A stretch of 64,000 bases of DNA from Saprospira grandis DSM 2844 (GCF_000275825.1 NZ_JH719942.1:2400827-2464826); one strand, 5' to 3'; shown: positions 35,686 through 45,699, counted from the first letter of the stretch. The notes: generated by a model from the sequence alone, not told the origin. Numbers and translations are program-made.

Positions 35686-36696
35686 ATGAAAGACCGCTTT
35701 ACCATCATCTACCCCCTCTCTTATAAGAAGAAAATGCAAGCCGAAAATATTGAACCGACGGTAGATAAAGATAAGAGCTTGCAGCTCCAACAAAATAAAA
35801 AAACTTCTTGGTCTTTCTGGATGAAGGAGCGCTATCGCGCTTTTCGTTTGTGGATGGCGCCAGCCGCTTGGGCGGCTCGCCTTCGCCGACCCTATTTTTT
35901 GTTTCACCCTAAAGGCCGTTGGGGAACGGCTGCTGTTATGGCTATTGCTTCTGGCATTTATTTTTGGCCCCAAATTTCTGCCTTGCCGCAGCAGTTATCC
36001 CAAAGCCAAGCCGTAGCAAATACCGCAAAATTGAGCGGAGAACCTTTGGTTAAGGCCCAAAAAGCAAGCTTTGTTAGTAGCGAATTGCCCAAAACAACTC
36101 AAGCCGCAGCTCCTTTGGCTATGGCCCAAGAGGAAAAAGAAGAGCAGCCTGCCACCGCAGAAGAAAATAAGGAATTGAGCTCGGAAAATCTTCCGCAAAT
36201 TCCAGAAATTCAACCTACAGTTAAAAAGCCCGTTTCTGTCGAAATCTCAGATGAGAAGCTGCAAAAACAGCTCGATTTTATGAACCGCCTGCGCCCTTTG
36301 GCCGAAAATGAAGCCGCTAAAACCAAAATTCCCGCCGCTCTGCTTTTGGGCCTTGCTATTATGCAATCTGATTTTGGCCAAACAGCCGTAGCCAAAGCTG
36401 GAAATAATCCCTTTCATCTTCTTCTCGAAAATAATAGTTTGCTTGCTCATGAGGGCTGCAGCGGAGAAGGCATTTTTCATGGCCAACGCTATGCTCGCTA
36501 TCGTAGCCTTTGGGCCGGCTTTAAGGCCCATAGCCTTTATTTGCAAAGTCTAGAAGCGCCCAAGGAAAATAATAGTTGTAGCGCTTGGGCCAAAGCATTG
36601 GAAGAACAGGGGTATTTCCAAAAAGACCAAGATGCCCAAAAGTTGATCGATTTGATTAAAGGCCTAGAGCTAGAAAAACCACTGATGAATAGCTAA
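35686..36696 (+). CDS. Glucosaminidase-domain protein with one membrane anchor
   Basis: The 336-residue protein has a basic cytoplasmic N-terminus, one membrane helix (GTAAVMAIASGIYFWPQI, about 86-103), a Glu/Ala/Pro-rich linker (about 110-190) and a C-terminal domain of about 140 residues. The latter resembles peptidoglycan N-acetylglucosaminidases (FlgJ/LytG-type): KIPAALLLGLAIMQSDFGQT with GNNPFHLL, then FHGQRYARYRSLWAGFKAHSLYL. The usual catalytic Glu after the helix (AILESGWG) reads QSDFGQ here, with Asp in the Glu position, so activity is uncertain. Probably a cell wall enzyme or binder. Confidence 0.72.
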   Translation: MKDRFTIIYPLSYKKKMQAENIEPTVDKDKSLQLQQNKKTSWSFWMKERYRAFRLWMAPAAWAARLRRPYFLFHPKGRWGTAAVMAIASGIYFWPQISALPQQLSQSQAVANTAKLSGEPLVKAQKASFVSSELPKTTQAAAPLAMAQEEKEEQPATAEENKELSSENLPQIPEIQPTVKKPVSVEISDEKLQKQLDFMNRLRPLAENEAAKTKIPAALLLGLAIMQSDFGQTAVAKAGNNPFHLLLENNSLLAHEGCSGEGIFHGQRYARYRSLWAGFKAHSLYLQSLEAPKENNSCSAWAKALEEQGYFQKDQDAQKLIDLIKGLELEKPLMNS

Positions 36697-36819
36697 AATT
36701 TTGTGTTCCATTTCCGTATTTGAAAAACTTCCGTGTATTTTCAAGGGTGTTGACCAATCTTGGTCGGCGCCCTTTTTTTTATTTTTTCATTGGAGTTTTT
36801 GCTCTAAGACAATTTGCTT

Positions 36820-38439
36820 ATGTCGCTTTCTGCTCGCTTTATTGCTTTGGTCCAAAAAGTATTGCCCAACCCTTTGGCCCTCGCTATTTTGCTGACCTTA
36901 TTTACTTATGTTTTGGCGCTTTTTCTGACCGCTTCTCCCAAGCCACTCTTAGAAGTTTTGGATCAAAATGGCCAATCTTTGGTCCAAGTCAATCTTGAGC
37001 AGCAAACAACAGCTTCTTTTCAACAGGCTGGCCAAGAGCTAGACCTACAATGGACCAATAATAGCTTGGCGATTAAAAATAAAGTAGGGGAGTTGGTCTG
37101 GCGAGGCAAACTCCAAATCAAGACAAATAACCCACTGAGCACTTCTATTAAGTTGCCCAAAAAACAAGGGCTACAGCTGCGCCAAAAGGCCAAAAAAACG
37201 CCTTATTTTCTGGCCCTTTGGACCTATTGGCAGGGTGGTTTTTTTAAGTTTTTGGCCTTTTCGATGCAAATGATGCTTATTTTGGTTTTGGGCCATGTGG
37301 CGGCCCTTAGCCGCCCCGCAAATTGGTTGTTGGAACGTTTTACAGGCTTGGCGGGACATTCGGGCTGGGCCGTTTTTGCCGTGGCCTTAAGTAGTATGCT
37401 TCTAGGGCTGTTTAATTGGGGCTTTGCGCTTATCTTTTCCGCTGTATTGGTCCGAAAACTAGGGGAGGTAGCGGCCAAAAAGGACCAGAAAATCCATTAT
37501 CCGCTATTGGGGGCTGCGGCCTATTCTTGCATGATGATTTTTCATGCGGGGCTCTCGGGCTCGGCCCCACTCAAAATTGCAGAAGAAGGCCATGAAATGG
37601 CCGAACAAATGGGCGTTATTCCTATTGGCCAAACGCTTTTGTCTTCGCTCAATTTATGGGTGTTGGGCCTGAGCTTGGCCATTATTCCTGCAGTTTTGGG
37701 CCTTTTGGGCCATTTTATGCGCCCGCCAATCGTTCAATTGCCGCAAAAGCCTTTAGCGAATAGGGGAGAGGAGACTAAGCTAGAAGGTGCGGCCCGTCTA
37801 GACCAATGGCGACCTTTAGCCTGGGGCTTGGGCGCTTTGATGCTATTTTTGGCCCTTTATCAGGCGCTTATTTTGCCCATTTGGGTCCAAAAAACAGGCT
37901 TTGATTGGCAGTTTCGTTTTTTCAATCCTAACTTCCTCATTTTTGTCCTTTTTGGTCTGGCCTTTTTGCTACATGGCCGCCTGAGCCAATTTCAGCAGGC
38001 GGTGGGCCAGGCAATAGGAGGCAGCAGTGGCATCCTCATTCAGTTTCCCTTTTATGCGGGCATTATGGGCATTATGTTCAGTTCGGGCTTGGTCAATTAT
38101 TTTTCGGCGGCTTTTGTGCAATACGCCAGCCCCGAAAGTTTTCCCTTTTTTACGCTTTGCTCGGCGGCGGTGGTCAATTTTTTTGTACCTAGCGGGGGCG
38201 GGCAGTGGTTGGTCCAAGGCCCGATTCTCATAGAAAGCGCTCAGCAACTGGATGTGCCTTTATACAAGGCGGTTTTGGCCCTTTGTTATGGAGATCAATG
38301 GAGTAATATGTTGCAGCCTTTTTGGGCTTTGCCGCTTTTGGGCATCACGGGTTTAAAAGCGCAAAATTTGTTGCCCTACACCTTTTTGCTCTTCATTTTG
38401 GGGGGGCTAATCTTTGCTGGTTGTTTATTTTGGGGGTAG
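36820..38439 (+). CDS. Short-chain fatty acid transporter (AtoE family)
   Basis: The ATG at 36820 (MSLSARFIALVQKVLPNPLA) is preferred over TTG 36814. The 539-residue membrane protein has the conserved N-terminus VLPNPLALAILLT, a soluble loop of about 100 residues after helix 1, and about ten further helices with SSMLLGLFNWGFALIFSAVLV and VNFFVPSGGGQWLVQGP, the latter matching the AtoE/SCFA signature. It should import short-chain acids such as butyrate or acetoacetate. It ends 6 bases before MHR-13. Confidence 0.83.
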   Translation: MSLSARFIALVQKVLPNPLALAILLTLFTYVLALFLTASPKPLLEVLDQNGQSLVQVNLEQQTTASFQQAGQELDLQWTNNSLAIKNKVGELVWRGKLQIKTNNPLSTSIKLPKKQGLQLRQKAKKTPYFLALWTYWQGGFFKFLAFSMQMMLILVLGHVAALSRPANWLLERFTGLAGHSGWAVFAVALSSMLLGLFNWGFALIFSAVLVRKLGEVAAKKDQKIHYPLLGAAAYSCMMIFHAGLSGSAPLKIAEEGHEMAEQMGVIPIGQTLLSSLNLWVLGLSLAIIPAVLGLLGHFMRPPIVQLPQKPLANRGEETKLEGAARLDQWRPLAWGLGALMLFLALYQALILPIWVQKTGFDWQFRFFNPNFLIFVLFGLAFLLHGRLSQFQQAVGQAIGGSSGILIQFPFYAGIMGIMFSSGLVNYFSAAFVQYASPESFPFFTLCSAAVVNFFVPSGGGQWLVQGPILIESAQQLDVPLYKAVLALCYGDQWSNMLQPFWALPLLGITGLKAQNLLPYTFLLFILGGLIFAGCLFWG

Positions 38440-38442
38440 ATA

Positions 38443-38595
38443 TTTGGGGCCCGCGGCCAGCTTTGCTGGCCGCCGCTATGCTGCGGGGCTCGCTGTTACT
38501 TGCTTCGCTGCGTCGGCTCCCGTTGGTCGGGTCGCTCGGCCACTTCGTTTCGCCTTTGGTCTGGCCTTCGGCCACCCGCTCCGCAGCGCTGGGCC
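38443..38595 (+). repeat. MHR-13, type A with GGCCC/GGGCC closing pair
   Basis: GGGGCCC opens and GGGCC closes, a compensatory change from the usual GGCCT/AGGCC. Arm 1 is GCGGCCAGCtttGCTGGCCGC and arm 3 GGCCttcGGCC. About 40 extra bases (GCTTCGCTGCGTCGG and following) lie inside the core. Confidence 0.85.
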
Positions 38596-38917
38596 GCTCC
38601 CCATTATTTTTTGCGTTCCAGCTCTTTTCTTCGGCCTCTTGGTCCTCCCTTTAAAGCGGTATTCGTCGCTTCGCTCCTCATTCGTCAATATGTCCCCGCC
38701 CACCCTCCCCTCTACGGGATTCCCTAGGGAATCCCTTCGGGGAGCTTGGGCCAAATTTTTTAAAAAACTCGGCTTAAAGTGAACTAAATAATGGGCTCCT
38801 TGTTTCAAAGCCAGTAAATCAAATTTTACCAATGAAATATCCAGGGCAAAATATTATTAAGCAAAAGAAAATTCCTAAGCAGCGATCTGTTTGAGGAGGA
38901 CTTTGCTATGCCCTCGG
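38596..38917. other. Non-coding stretch with a palindrome
   Basis: No gene is supported here. GGGATTCCC-ta-GGGAATCCC (about 38714-38733) is a near-perfect palindrome, and the flanking text (ATTCGTCGCTTCGCTCCTC) looks like another repeat type. A minus-strand frame through it is dominated by repeat sequence. Confidence 0.5.
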
Positions 38918-38954
38918 AAAAGCTCTGACAGATATTAGATTTGTCAGAGCTTTT
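38918..38954. terminator. Strong hairpin with T-tail, no gene assigned
   Basis: AAAAGCTCTGACA / TGTCAGAGCTTTT is a 13-bp perfect stem with an 11-base loop, followed by CTTATTTTT. It lies 320 bases after MHR-13 and 84 before MHR-14, so the transcript it ends is unclear. Confidence 0.7.
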
Positions 38955-39037
38955 CTTATTTTTGCAAGAATTTAAAGCCTTGCCAATCATTTTTTTCTGC
39001 CTTTTGCCAAGGGCTACTTAGGCGGCGCAGCCGCCTT

Positions 39038-39161
39038 GGCCTAGCGATGTGTAGGGGTGGCCGTAGGCCAGACCGAGCAGGCAAAGCCTGCGAAGGGCCG
39101 AGCGAAAAGCGAGCCCCGGAACGTAGCGCCGCAAGCGTAGCGCAGCGGAGGCCCCAAAAAA
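39038..39161 (-). repeat. MHR-14, type A
   Basis: On the minus strand: GGGGCCTCCGCTGCGC..., GGCGCTACGTTCC, core variant GCTCGCTTTTCGCTCGG, arm 2 GCAGGCtttGCCTGC, arm 3 GGCCtacGGCC and TACACATCGCTAGGCC. It ends 34 bases before the ileS start. Confidence 0.9.
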
Positions 39162-39195
39162 AGAAGCAAGCAATAAAAAATTAAAATAAAAAACC

Positions 39196-42100
39196 GTGGC
39201 ATCTTACAAGCTATATGAGCAGTTGAATCTGGCTGCCATTGACCAAGATATCCTAAACTATTGGGCCGAAAAGCAGATCTTCCAGCGCTCTGTATCAGAG
39301 CGAGAAGGCGCCGAAAACTTCGTTTTCTATGAAGGCCCCCCCTCTGCCAATGGCCGTCCGGGTATTCACCACGTATTGGCCCGCTCGGTAAAAGATAGCT
39401 TTTGCCGCTATCAGAGCATGAAGGGCAAAATGGTCCGCCGAAAAGCGGGCTGGGATACGCATGGACTCCCTATTGAATTGGCCGTAGAGAAGAAACTGGG
39501 CATTACCAAAGAAGATATTGGCCAAAAAATCTCTATTGAAGAGTATAATCAGGCTTGTAAGGAAACCGTGATGGAGTTTAAGGACCTTTGGGACAAACTG
39601 ACGGTGAAAATGGGCTATTGGGTAGACCTCGATAAGCCTTATGTAACCTATGAGCCCAAATATATGGAGACCGTTTGGTGGCTCCTTGCTCGCTTATACA
39701 ACAAAGGACTTTTGTACAAAGGCCTAACGGTTCAGCCTTATTCGCCAGCAGCGGGTACGGGCTTGAGCTCGCATGAGCTCAATCAGCCAGGCTGCTACAA
39801 AGATGTTTCGGACAATACCGTAGTGGCCATGTTTAAGGTCCAAAAATCAGAACAATCGGCCTTCCTTTTTGACGAGGAAGATGAAGATGTTCGCTTTTTG
39901 GCTTGGACAACCACCCCCTGGACCCTGCCTTCTAATACGGCATTGACTGTTGGTCCAAAAATTGAATATGTCAAAATCAAAACAACTTCGCCTTATACCA
40001 AACTGCCCATTAGTGTGGTTTTGGCCAAAGGGCTAGTGAAAAAATGGATGGGCGGCAAAAAACAACCGCAAATCATCCAAAGCTCTGAGCCCTTTAGCGG
40101 CAAAGACTTAGCAGGTATCCGCTATGAACAGTTGCTCAATTATGGCAACCCCATTGAGCCCTTGCAAGGCCAAACCGATGCTTTCCGCATCATCTTGGGC
40201 CAATTTGTTACTACCGAAGATGGTACGGGTATCGTGCATACCGCCCCCTCTTTTGGTGCAGATGACCGCATGGCCGCTAAAAAAGCGGGAATCGGCGCAC
40301 TCACCTTGGTGGATAAGCAAGGTCGCTTTAAGGAAAATGTAGGTCCTTTTTCTGGACGCTATGTGAAGGATTATGAGGACCAAGGAGATGAGTTCCGCTC
40401 TGTAGATGTGGATATTGTCATCCACCTCAAAACGGAAAACCTAGCCTTCAATGCACAAAAATACTCGCATAATTACCCCCACTGTTGGAGAACCGATAAG
40501 CCCATCCTTTATTATCCGCTAGATTCTTGGTTTATCCAGGCCTCTGCGGTAAAAGAACGGATGTATGAGCTCAATAAAACCATCAACTGGAAACCCGCCT
40601 CTACTGGAGAAGGCCGCTTTGGCGGTTGGCTAGAGAATCTACAAGATTGGAACCTCTCTCGCTCTCGCTTCTGGGGGATCCCCCTACCCATCTGGAGAAC
40701 CAAAGATGGCAGCGAAGAGCGCTGCATTGGTAGCCTAGAGGAATTGATGGCTGCTATAGAGCAATCTATGGCCGCTGGCCTTATGCAAACTAACCCTTAT
40801 GAGGGCTTTGTGCCCAATGATTTTTCTGAGGAAAATTACGCTAAGGTAGATCTTCATAAACATATCGTAGATGAAATTGTCCTTTGCGCAAGCAATGGCG
40901 AACCCATGTACCGAGAAGCCGACCTTATCGATGTTTGGTTTGATAGCGGCTCTATGCCCTACGCCCAACAACACTATCCTTTTGAGAATAAAGAACTAAT
41001 CGATAACGCCATTCAGGGCAAAGAAGGCGCTCGCGCTTTCCCTGCCGACTTTATCGCAGAAGGAGTGGACCAAACCAGAGGCTGGTTCTATACCTTGCAT
41101 GCTATTGCCACTATGGCTTTTGATCAGGTAGCTTATAAAAATGTAGTCTCTAACGGCTTGGTGCTAGACAAAAAAGGCAAAAAAATGTCTAAGCGTCTCG
41201 GCAATGCCGTAGAGCCTTTTGAAACGATTAACAAATACGGAGCAGATGCTACTCGCTGGTATATGCTCACCAATGCCCAACCCTGGGATAACCTCAAGTT
41301 TGATGTAGAAGGCCTAGATGAGGTGCGCCGAAAACTATTTGGCACCCTCTACAATACCTATATCTTCTTTGCTACTTATGCCAATATCGATGAATTTGAT
41401 GGCCAAAGCATCAAGGAGTTTGCCTTCAAAGGAGAGCTAGAACTGGCCAAGCGCCCAGAAATTGACCGCTGGATCATCTCTAAACTCAATAGCTTGGTCA
41501 AAGAAGTAGATGAGGATATGAGCGATTATGAGCCCACCAATGCGGGCCGTAAAATCGCCAACTTTGTCGATGCGCAACTCTCTAACTGGTATGTCCGCCT
41601 TTGCCGCCGCCGTTTCTGGAAAGGCGAGCAAAATGAGGACAAACTAGCCGCTTACCAAACGCTTTATACGGTTTTGGAAACCCTAAGCCGCTTGATGGCG
41701 CCTATCGCTCCATTCTTTAGCGACTTTTTATACCTCAACCTACAAGCAGGCCAAGAGGGCGCAGGCAAAGATTCTGTACATCTAGCCAATTTCCCTGCCG
41801 CTAACTTATCAGCTATCGTTCCCGAATTGGAGCAACGCATGGATTATGCACAGCGCATTTCTTCTATGGTGCATGCTCTTCGCCGCCTACACAAAATCCG
41901 TGTACGCCAACCCCTACAACGCATCCTCTTGCCTATCCTAGATGAAGGTTTTGAGGCCCAAGTAGAGGCCGTTAAGGATTTGATCCTCTCGGAGGTGAAT
42001 GTGAAGGCCATCGAATATGTTCGAGATAGCTCTGGTATCTTGAAGAAGGGCGTAAAACCCAACTTTAAGGTCCTCGGTAAACGCCTAGGCAAGCAAATGA

Positions 42101-42567
42101 AGGCCGCCAAAATGGCCATCGAAGCCATGACACAGGCCGATATCCAAAGCCTAGAAAAAGAAGGGCAGTTTATGATTGATTTAGAGGGAACCGCTACCCC
42201 CATCCACTTAGAAGAAGTGCAAATCACTTCAGAGGATATCGAGGGCTGGTTGGTCACTTCTGATAACGAAATCGTAGTCGCTCTAGACGAAAGCATTAGC
42301 GAGGAGCTAAAGGCCGAAGGGATGGCCCGAGAACTCGTTAATCGTATCCAAAACCTTCGCAAAGACCAACAACTAGAGGTCACCGATCGCATTCAACTGA
42401 AACTGGAAAAACAGCCAGCTATCCAAGCCGCTATCGACCAGTTTGCAGATTATATTAGCCGTGAAGTTTTGGCCCAATCGCTAGAAGTAGTAGAGGGCCT
42501 AACAGAAGGGACCAAAATCGAATTATACGAAAACCTGGCCTTGCACATTTGGCTAGATAAAGCCTAA
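39196..42567 (+). CDS. ileS: Isoleucyl-tRNA synthetase
   Basis: Charges tRNA-Ile. The 1123-residue class Ia enzyme has the HIGH-equivalent RPGIHHVLARSVKD near residue 55, the editing (CP1) domain with WTTTPWTLPSNTAL near 236, DVWFDSGSMPY near 583, and the ATP-loop KKMSKRLG near 661. The anticodon domain follows (WYVRLCRRRFWKGEQ). GIHHV in place of HIGH and the long C-terminus match the eukaryote-like IleS2 group, known to be less sensitive to mupirocin. The start is GTG (39196). metF follows 38 bases later. Confidence 0.95.
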   Translation: MASYKLYEQLNLAAIDQDILNYWAEKQIFQRSVSEREGAENFVFYEGPPSANGRPGIHHVLARSVKDSFCRYQSMKGKMVRRKAGWDTHGLPIELAVEKKLGITKEDIGQKISIEEYNQACKETVMEFKDLWDKLTVKMGYWVDLDKPYVTYEPKYMETVWWLLARLYNKGLLYKGLTVQPYSPAAGTGLSSHELNQPGCYKDVSDNTVVAMFKVQKSEQSAFLFDEEDEDVRFLAWTTTPWTLPSNTALTVGPKIEYVKIKTTSPYTKLPISVVLAKGLVKKWMGGKKQPQIIQSSEPFSGKDLAGIRYEQLLNYGNPIEPLQGQTDAFRIILGQFVTTEDGTGIVHTAPSFGADDRMAAKKAGIGALTLVDKQGRFKENVGPFSGRYVKDYEDQGDEFRSVDVDIVIHLKTENLAFNAQKYSHNYPHCWRTDKPILYYPLDSWFIQASAVKERMYELNKTINWKPASTGEGRFGGWLENLQDWNLSRSRFWGIPLPIWRTKDGSEERCIGSLEELMAAIEQSMAAGLMQTNPYEGFVPNDFSEENYAKVDLHKHIVDEIVLCASNGEPMYREADLIDVWFDSGSMPYAQQHYPFENKELIDNAIQGKEGARAFPADFIAEGVDQTRGWFYTLHAIATMAFDQVAYKNVVSNGLVLDKKGKKMSKRLGNAVEPFETINKYGADATRWYMLTNAQPWDNLKFDVEGLDEVRRKLFGTLYNTYIFFATYANIDEFDGQSIKEFAFKGELELAKRPEIDRWIISKLNSLVKEVDEDMSDYEPTNAGRKIANFVDAQLSNWYVRLCRRRFWKGEQNEDKLAAYQTLYTVLETLSRLMAPIAPFFSDFLYLNLQAGQEGAGKDSVHLANFPAANLSAIVPELEQRMDYAQRISSMVHALRRLHKIRVRQPLQRILLPILDEGFEAQVEAVKDLILSEVNVKAIEYVRDSSGILKKGVKPNFKVLGKRLGKQMKAAKMAIEAMTQADIQSLEKEGQFMIDLEGTATPIHLEEVQITSEDIEGWLVTSDNEIVVALDESISEELKAEGMARELVNRIQNLRKDQQLEVTDRIQLKLEKQPAIQAAIDQFADYISREVLAQSLEVVEGLTEGTKIELYENLALHIWLDKA

Positions 42568-42605
42568 ACCGCAGGCCGCAATGCTCATTAGAGCCCACGA
42601 ACAGT

Positions 42606-43562
42606 ATGAAAGTAAGCGAACACTTCCGCCAAGCGGAAGGCCAAAGCCTGATTTCTTTCGAAATCCTTCCCCCTCTGAAAGGAAGGGGCATCCAAGGAAT
42701 TTTTGACACCTTGGACCCACTCATGGAGTTTAAACCTCCTTTTATTGATGTAACTTATCACCGTGAGGAGTTCATCTACAAAAGACGCCCCAGCGGCTAT
42801 TATGAGAAAACCGCTATCCGCAAACGCCCCGGTACCGTGGGCATTTGTGCAGCGATCATGAACCGCTATGGCGTAGATGCTGTCCCTCACCTGATTTGTG
42901 GTGGATTTACCGCCGATGAGACCGAAAATGCCCTGATTGACCTCATGTTTTTAGGGGTCGATAATGTGCTGGTCCTCCGTGGCGACCCCCGCAAGTTTGA
43001 AACTAAGTTTATGCCCGAAGAAGGCGGCCATGCCTATGCCCTAGACCTAGTCAAACAGGTCCAAAATATGAATGAAGGCCACTATCTCGACAGTACCCTC
43101 ATGGATGCGCAGGCCTCTTCTTTCTGTATTGGCGTAGCCGGTTATCCCGAAAAACATTTTGAGGCGCCAAATCTCGATATGGACCTGCATTTCCTGAAAC
43201 AAAAGGTAGAAGCCGGAGCCGATTATATCGTTACCCAAATGTTTTTTGATAACCAAAAGTACTTTGATTTTGTCGATAAATGCCGTGCAGCTGGAATTAA
43301 CGTTCCTATTGTGCCCGGCCTAAAACCCATTACCAAAAAGTACCAACTAAACGCTATCCCTCGGCATTTCTTTATTGATTTGCCCGATGATTTAGCCAAA
43401 ACAATGATGGAAGCCAAAGATGCCGAAGCTCGCCGCCAAGTAGGCATAGAGTGGTGCGTCATGCAGTCTAAAGAACTCAAAGCGGCAGGCGTTCCCTGCC
43501 TACACTATTATACAATGGGCGATGTTGATACCATTAAATCAATTGCCGAACAAGTTGTATAA
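42606..43562 (+). CDS. metF: 5,10-methylenetetrahydrofolate reductase
   Basis: Flavoenzyme that makes 5-methyl-THF for methionine synthesis. The 318-residue TIM-barrel protein has the N-terminal SFEILPPLKG (catalytic Glu near residue 19), the FAD-binding DNVLVLRGDPRK near 119, and ADYIVTQMFFDNQKYFDF near 206, all family hallmarks. It lies 38 bases after ileS, probably co-transcribed, and MHR-15 follows. Confidence 0.93.
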   Translation: MKVSEHFRQAEGQSLISFEILPPLKGRGIQGIFDTLDPLMEFKPPFIDVTYHREEFIYKRRPSGYYEKTAIRKRPGTVGICAAIMNRYGVDAVPHLICGGFTADETENALIDLMFLGVDNVLVLRGDPRKFETKFMPEEGGHAYALDLVKQVQNMNEGHYLDSTLMDAQASSFCIGVAGYPEKHFEAPNLDMDLHFLKQKVEAGADYIVTQMFFDNQKYFDFVDKCRAAGINVPIVPGLKPITKKYQLNAIPRHFFIDLPDDLAKTMMEAKDAEARRQVGIEWCVMQSKELKAAGVPCLHYYTMGDVDTIKSIAEQVV

Positions 43563-43566
43563 TGAT

Positions 43567-43686
43567 TTGGGGCTTGCCCGCCCTTTGGGCGGGCCGCTCC
43601 CTGCCGGGCTCGCAAGTCTGCTCGGCCCTGCGCCGCCTTTGGCGGCTGGGTCTAGCCCTGCGGGCTCCCCTCTAGGCAGCTAAGCC
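43567..43686 (+). repeat. MHR-15, GGCTT/AAGCC closing pair
   Basis: GGGGCTT opens and AAGCC closes (43682-43686), a third compensated version of the outer helix. Arm 1 is GCCCGCCCtttGGGCGGGC, arm 2 GCCGCCtttGGCGGC, arm 3 AGCCCtgcGGGCT. Linkers differ from types A-C. Confidence 0.86.
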
Positions 43687-43738
43687 AAGGCGCTTCGCGC
43701 CTTTCTGGACCAAAAAAGGCCGCCCCAGGCGGCCGCTC

Positions 43739-43955
43739 GGCCTAGCGATGTGCAAGGGTGGCCGAAGGCCAGACCGAGCCAGCTTGCTGGCGAAGGGCCG
43801 AGCGAATAGCGAGCCCTGAAACGTAGCGCAGCAAGGCGAAGCCGCAGCTGAGGCCCCAAAACAGCAGCGAGCTGTGGAACGACAACAAGGTCTTTAGACC
43901 GCAGTTCGACGACCAAAGGGAGTAACCGCCGCAGCAAAGCTGCGGCGGCCCCAAA
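43739..43955 (-). repeat. MHR-16, type A with appended module
   Basis: On the minus strand the standard copy spans 43857-43739. It is preceded by a 95-base module (43952-43858) with GCCGCCGCAGctttGCTGCGGC and GTTACTCCCTTTGGTCGTCG. The whole stretch is nearly identical to MHR-20, 11 kb away. Confidence 0.9.
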
Positions 43956-44005
43956 ACAAGAAGAATTGTACATTGATTGAATTTTTATAAAACGTAAGCA
44001 GTAAA

Positions 44006-45643
44006 ATGGCTTTAACGGAACAAGCTAGCCAAGCCTGGCTAGAAGAGCTCGACCAATTGCTGGAGGCTGGCCAATTAGGCGGCCGCAAGCTCAATGAAAT
44101 GGAGCGACAGCGCATCACCAATTTGAGAAAAATGGTGGAACTCAAGATTAACCCTTATCCCGCCGAGGCCTTTGAGGTCAGCCACCTGGCCAAAGAGGTA
44201 AGCGAAAACTTTAGCGAGGAAAAGGCCGAGGACTTTAAAAAGGTCAGCTTAAGCGGCCGCCTAATGTCTAAACGCGTAATGGGAAAGGCTAGCTTTGCCG
44301 AACTCCAAGACAGCAGCGGACGTATTCAGTTTTATATTAGCCGCGACGAAGTTTGCCCTGAAGACAATAAGGACCTCTACAATAAGGTCTTTAAAAAATT
44401 GCTAGATATTGGCGATTATGTGGGCATTGAGGGCTATGCTTTTTATACCAAAACGGGTACCCTTTCTATTCATGTAGAAGAGTTTACTTTTTTGGGCAAG
44501 GCCATTCGCAATCTGCCTATCGTAAAAACGGATAATGAAGGCAATGTACATGATGCTTTTACCGATGCCGAACAGCGCTATCGGATGCGTTATGTGGACC
44601 TTACCGTTAATCCACAATACAAAGAGATTTTCTTGACCCGGGCTAAGGTGGTTCGTGAAATGCGCCACTTCTTTGATGCTCAAGGCTGGTTGGAAGTAGA
44701 AACGCCCATTTTGCAAGCGGTGCATGGTGGTGCCGCCGCTCGTCCTTTTGAGACGCATCATAATACCTTGGATGAGGACCTCTATTTGCGTATTGCCAAT
44801 GAGCTTTACCTCAAGCGCCTCATTGTGGCCGGCTTTGATGGAGTTTATGAAATCGGCAAGATGTTCCGCAATGAAGGAATGGACCGGACCCACAACCCCG
44901 AGTTTACCTCTATGGAGATTTATGTGGCCTATAAGGACTATATCTGGATGATGCAGATGGTGGAGCAACTCTTTGAGAAAATCTGCCTAGCTGTTCATGG
45001 CAGCAGCAGCATTAAGATCCGCAAGCAGCATGGCAAAGAATTTACTACGCATGAAGTAAATTTTGCTGGACCCTTTGAGAAGCTCAGCATCTATGATGCA
45101 ATTGAGAAGCATAGTGGCCACAACCTACGCAACATGAGCGAAGCGGAGATTTTTGCCCTTTGTAAAGAGCTACATATTGATGTAGATGCCAGCATGGGCC
45201 GCGCTAAACTCATTGATGAGGTTTTTGGTGAAACCACCGAGCCGCACCTCATTCAGCCTACCTTCATCACCGATTATCCGATCGAGATGACGCCTTTGGC
45301 CAAAAAACACCGCAGTGAAGAAGGGCTGGTCGAGCGCTTTGAGCTCTTTGTTATGGGTAAAGAAATTGCCAACGCCTACACGGAGTTGAATGATCCTATC
45401 GATCAGCGCCGCCGCTTTGAGGACCAACTTCGCCTAGCCGAAAGAGGAGACGAAGAAGCCATGGCCATGGATGAGGACTTCCTCCGTGCCCTAGAGTACG
45501 GTATGCCTCCTTCTTCTGGTTTGGGTATTGGTATTGATCGCCTAGTGATGTTGATGACCGACCAAACGTCTATTCAAGAAGTGCTCTTCTTCCCACAAAT
45601 GCGTGCGATCAAGAAGAAAATAGAGGAACAAGAAGAAGCTTAA
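44006..45643 (+). CDS. lysS: Lysyl-tRNA synthetase (class II)
   Basis: Charges tRNA-Lys. The 545-residue protein starts with an N-terminal helix, then an OB-fold anticodon domain (KRVMGKASFAELQDSSGRIQFY, cut short here at 20: KRVMGKASFAELQ near residue 88), then the class II core. That core has motif 2 FRNEGMDRTHNPEFTSME near 290 and motif 3 GIGIDRLVMLMTD near 510, with FFPQMR at the end. LysS at about 500 residues is usual, and the extra length is at the N-terminus and within the core. It stands alone between MHR-16 and a terminator. Confidence 0.95.
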   Translation: MALTEQASQAWLEELDQLLEAGQLGGRKLNEMERQRITNLRKMVELKINPYPAEAFEVSHLAKEVSENFSEEKAEDFKKVSLSGRLMSKRVMGKASFAELQDSSGRIQFYISRDEVCPEDNKDLYNKVFKKLLDIGDYVGIEGYAFYTKTGTLSIHVEEFTFLGKAIRNLPIVKTDNEGNVHDAFTDAEQRYRMRYVDLTVNPQYKEIFLTRAKVVREMRHFFDAQGWLEVETPILQAVHGGAAARPFETHHNTLDEDLYLRIANELYLKRLIVAGFDGVYEIGKMFRNEGMDRTHNPEFTSMEIYVAYKDYIWMMQMVEQLFEKICLAVHGSSSIKIRKQHGKEFTTHEVNFAGPFEKLSIYDAIEKHSGHNLRNMSEAEIFALCKELHIDVDASMGRAKLIDEVFGETTEPHLIQPTFITDYPIEMTPLAKKHRSEEGLVERFELFVMGKEIANAYTELNDPIDQRRRFEDQLRLAERGDEEAMAMDEDFLRALEYGMPPSSGLGIGIDRLVMLMTDQTSIQEVLFFPQMRAIKKKIEEQEEA

Positions 45644-45667
45644 ATAACTTAAGCCCCTTCAATAAGA

Positions 45668-45699
45668 AAGGCCCCGCTCCAAATTTGGAGTGGGGCCTT
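45668..45699. terminator. Bidirectional terminator after lysS
   Basis: AAGGCCCCGCTCCAAA / TTTGGAGTGGGGCCTT forms a 16-bp stem with one mismatch, shared with the convergent TPR gene. Confidence 0.8.

Noticed and set aside
38476..38832. 118-residue minus-strand frame
   Set aside because: It crosses MHR-13 and a palindromic repeat, with no family features; NEERSDEYR-like text comes from repeat sequence.
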